Assembly (NCBI GenBank): GCA_964537285.1
Contig: CAZHZT010000139.1
Span: 1 to 14,361, forward strand
DNA from: CAZHZT01 sp964537285
GTDB taxonomy: Bacteria; Bacteroidota; Bacteroidia; Chitinophagales; Saprospiraceae
Direction of reading: 5' to 3'
DNA: 14,361 nucleotides
In this document: one piece after another, positions 12,084-14,361 of the stretch
How the letters are laid out: each line of letters opens with the position of its first letter
How positions within the stretch are numbered: position 1 is the stretch's first letter
Notes under the pieces: model-generated
What the model saw: only the letters and a program-made list of their open reading frames with translations
Databases searched by the model: none
What the model was told of the DNA's origin: nothing
Program-made: the position numbers and the translations under genes

Positions 12084-14207
12084 TTATTCATTAGAAGGCA
12101 TAAGCGGTAAAGCAGCCTCAGGCTCCGAAACCGGTAGTTTACATACTTTATTTCTACATACATATATAAGAGTTTCTCCTTCTGATAGTTTGTCTTCAAG
12201 TAGTTGAAGTTTGCCTTCTTCGGCACCACCCATGAAAAGCGCATTGGGCTGATAAACTTGGTTAAGGGCTGCCCTCTTTTTTTCAAAATCCTCGCCGACA
12301 ATAGCTACTTCGTAAGTAGGGTAGGCCATTCTTAAAAACAATAAAGCCCAGTGATAGAAGAACCTTGGCTGTTCCTGCTCAAAAAGTGGATTCTGTAATT
12401 GCTCCAGCATGGATTTAGCGCGATCCAGGTATTTGTCCTCATAAAAATATAACCCAAGGTTATAAAAATTATGGGCCATGGCAGCATTAGAACTTGGAAT
12501 AACATTATCTGTTAACTCAATTTTGCGTGCAACCAATGGCGGATCAAGCGAAGAAACATAATGGAGCATGACGGAATCCTCATCAGAAAAGTACTCCTGG
12601 GCATAATCCAGTAGGTCTTTAGCGATATTAAGCCACTCTTCATTAAATGTAGCCTGATAAAGAGCAACAAAAGCATCAATAGTATACGCATAGTCATCGA
12701 GGAATCCATTGATATTCCATTGACCTTCTTTGTGATTTCTCCATAAGCCCTTGTCTTCTCTTCTCATATTATCTCTAATGAATTCGGCAGCCTTCTTTGC
12801 CGTTTTCAGGTATTCAGGTTCTTGAAAAGCTTGATATGCATCCACATAACCTTTTATCATCAGGGCATTCCAGGCGGTAAGGATTTTGTCGTCTGTTCCT
12901 GGTCGCTCTCTTTTATTGCGGGCTTTAAGAAGCTTCTCATTGGTTTTTGAAATGAGGTTCTCCAGCTCTTCAAGCGGGATATTATGTTTTTCGGCGACAG
13001 CATTTAAGGATTTTCGTCGGTAAAGAATATTTTTTTCCTTTTCCCAATTTCCATTTTTCCTTAATTCATAAAAGTCGGCATAAGCTTCCAATTCTTTTTT
13101 ATCAGAAATGATATCTTCCAGTTCCTCCATGGTCCAAATATAAAACTGACCTTCTTCTCCCTCGCTGTCAGCGTCCAGGGAAGAATAAAAGGCTCCGTTT
13201 GGAGCGGTAAGTTCACTCTGAATGAATTCTAAAGTTTCTTTAACAACCTTTTTATAATGGGCATTTTCAGTAAGCTTATAGGCCTGAGAATAGAGGCTGA
13301 CCAATTGGCCGTTATCATAAAGCATTTTTTCAAAGTGGGGAACCACCCATTTATCATCTGTAGAATAGCGAGCAAAGCCGCCTCGCAGGTGATCATAAAT
13401 ACCGCCATCAGCCATGTTTTTCAGGGTGGTTTCTACGGTTTCCAAAGCTTTGGGATCTTTTTGGTGGAAATAATAATTCAGTAAAAACTGATAATTTCCC
13501 GGGATAGGAAATTTGGGTGCACCTTTAAAGCCCCCCCATTTGAAGTCAATAGAAGTATAATATTTTTCAACCAACCCCTTCAAAAGTTCTGGTTTTAGGT
13601 TGATCTCTTCAGCGTCTAGCTCCAGTATAGGGTTTTGCTGAACCCCTTTAGTGAGTTCTGAAGCGAAATTCTCCAGGCTTTCCGGCTCCTCCTCCCACAT
13701 TTTCTGAAATCGGTTAAGTATGTCCAGCCATTGCTCTTTGGGAAAGTATGTTCCGGCCCAGAATGGGCGGCCGTCTGGCAGAGCAAAGGCATTTAAGGGC
13801 CATCCACATCCTCCCCTAGATGCCAGCTGACAAGCATCCATGTATATCTGATCGATATCCGGCCGTTCTTCCCGATCTACCTTTATAGAAACAAAATGCT
13901 GGTTCATTTGGGCAGCAACAATTGAATCTTCAAAAGATTCGTGTTCCATAACATGGCACCAATGGCAGGCTGCGTAACCAACGCTTACAACGATAAGCTT
14001 ATTTTCAGCTTTTGCCTTTTCCAGTGCTTCTTCTCCCCAAGGGAACCAATCCACCGGATTATTAGCATGCTGCAGTAAGTAAGGGCTGGTTTCATTTTTC
14101 AAATTATTGCCAGTAAGTGAATGGGATTGAACCTGCGATTTTGGTTGCCCGCAGCCCAATAATATCAATCCTAAGGAGATGATTATAATAAATTGTATGA
14201 ATCGCAT
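12084..14207 (-). CDS. DUF255 thioredoxin-domain lipoprotein (YyaL/SPATA20 family)
   Basis: The protein is 707 residues. A signal peptide with lipobox LLGC makes Cys19 the lipidated residue, placing the protein outside the cytoplasm. The family core follows: SPYLLQHANNPVDWFPW (41-57), a thioredoxin-like active site CHWC (81-84) in YAACHWCHVMEHESF, VDREERPDIDQIYM (110-123) and GGCGWPLN (132-139). The remaining ~500 residues form the (alpha/alpha)6 toroid related to N-acylglucosamine epimerase-type folds (family knowledge). The biochemical function of the family is unsettled; a redox or carbohydrate-related role is guessed. Most homologues are cytosolic, so the lipoprotein signal is notable. 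Monocistronic, converging on the FtsE-like gene. Confidence 0.9.
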   Translation of the reverse strand: MRFIQFIIIISLGLILLGCGQPKSQVQSHSLTGNNLKNETSPYLLQHANNPVDWFPWGEEALEKAKAENKLIVVSVGYAACHWCHVMEHESFEDSIVAAQMNQHFVSIKVDREERPDIDQIYMDACQLASRGGCGWPLNAFALPDGRPFWAGTYFPKEQWLDILNRFQKMWEEEPESLENFASELTKGVQQNPILELDAEEINLKPELLKGLVEKYYTSIDFKWGGFKGAPKFPIPGNYQFLLNYYFHQKDPKALETVETTLKNMADGGIYDHLRGGFARYSTDDKWVVPHFEKMLYDNGQLVSLYSQAYKLTENAHYKKVVKETLEFIQSELTAPNGAFYSSLDADSEGEEGQFYIWTMEELEDIISDKKELEAYADFYELRKNGNWEKEKNILYRRKSLNAVAEKHNIPLEELENLISKTNEKLLKARNKRERPGTDDKILTAWNALMIKGYVDAYQAFQEPEYLKTAKKAAEFIRDNMRREDKGLWRNHKEGQWNINGFLDDYAYTIDAFVALYQATFNEEWLNIAKDLLDYAQEYFSDEDSVMLHYVSSLDPPLVARKIELTDNVIPSSNAAMAHNFYNLGLYFYEDKYLDRAKSMLEQLQNPLFEQEQPRFFYHWALLFLRMAYPTYEVAIVGEDFEKKRAALNQVYQPNALFMGGAEEGKLQLLEDKLSEGETLIYVCRNKVCKLPVSEPEAALPLMPSNE

Positions 14208-14263
14208 TTTTGTCTGTTTTTGTAGCGCAAGGTAACAAATACTTGGCGATTAAATAAGAGAGA

Positions 14264-14306
14264 GAAATTCGTTTGCTGTTCCCGATAGGAACAGCAAACG
14301 AATTTC
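14264..14306. terminator. perfect 19-bp hairpin near the right edge
   Basis: The arms 14264-14282 and 14288-14306 are perfectly complementary (GAAATTCGTTTGCTGTTCC on the left), with a CGATA loop. It lies about 57 bp upstream of the DUF255 gene start, in the spacer toward an unseen neighbour. It is either the terminator of a plus- or minus-strand gene beyond the window or another small palindromic repeat. No matching copy was found in the window. From 14307 to 14361 I see nothing else. Confidence 0.55.
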
Positions 14307-14361
14307 GGTTCTAGATGAATTCATTTGGTCGAAATTAATTTGGGAAATCCTTAAAGCAGGC

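Overview
The window looks like chromosomal DNA of a Bacteroidota bacterium (Cytophagia/Saprospiria-like). The reasons are the gene families present (a large CcmF/CcsA heme lyase beside a CxxxY-type CcmE, a DUF2520 Rossmann protein, an FtsE-like ATPase, and lipoproteins of the 5'-nucleotidase and DUF255 families), weak Shine-Dalgarno signals, and moderate to low GC. No tRNA, rRNA, CRISPR array or transposase gene was seen.

Positions 1-1499 (AT-rich, plus strand) hold a broken gene that I read as a prokaryotic conflict-system protein ending in an Effector-Associated Domain (best match by eye: EAD11). It now appears as three ORFs (13/139-432, 542-1033, 1037-1450). Two 89-bp palindromic elements (421-509 and 1352-1440) have GGTAGTGGG/CCCACTACC ends, and each is flanked by a perfect 8-bp direct repeat. 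Removing each element plus one repeat copy on paper joins the first two ORFs in frame and gives the third a natural C-terminus that completes the EAD. These are therefore two non-autonomous (MITE-like) insertions into one gene. An in-frame TGA at 1031-1033 is a third lesion or a gene boundary.

Positions 1500-7398 (minus strand) are ordinary metabolic genes. A biotin carboxylase (accC) is followed by a class III sirtuin whose ATG abuts the accC stop codon. A separate tight operon runs DUF2520 protein, 93-aa unknown, lipoprotein 5'-nucleotidase, class IV PLP enzyme, with 11-nt and 4-nt overlaps and one 27-nt gap.

Positions 7399-11207 (minus strand) hold cytochrome c maturation: ccmE, then a 944-aa CcmF/CcsA. 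The heme lyase gene is bracketed by two inverted copies of a second palindromic element. The copy at 7408-7704 has itself been split by a 183-bp fold-back element (7423-7605) with a TA target duplication. The spacer between ccmE and the heme lyase also carries a strong hairpin and a 9-unit array of 7-bp repeats.

Positions 11208-14361 hold a plus-strand FtsE-like ATPase converging on a minus-strand thioredoxin-domain/DUF255 lipoprotein. A shared hairpin lies between the stop codons, and a near-copy of it lies downstream of the sirtuin gene at 1650. A further 19-bp perfect hairpin lies near the right edge.

The main novelty is the repeat biology: at least three families of small palindromic elements have broken a conflict gene, nested in one another, and replaced nearly all intergenic DNA around the heme lyase gene.
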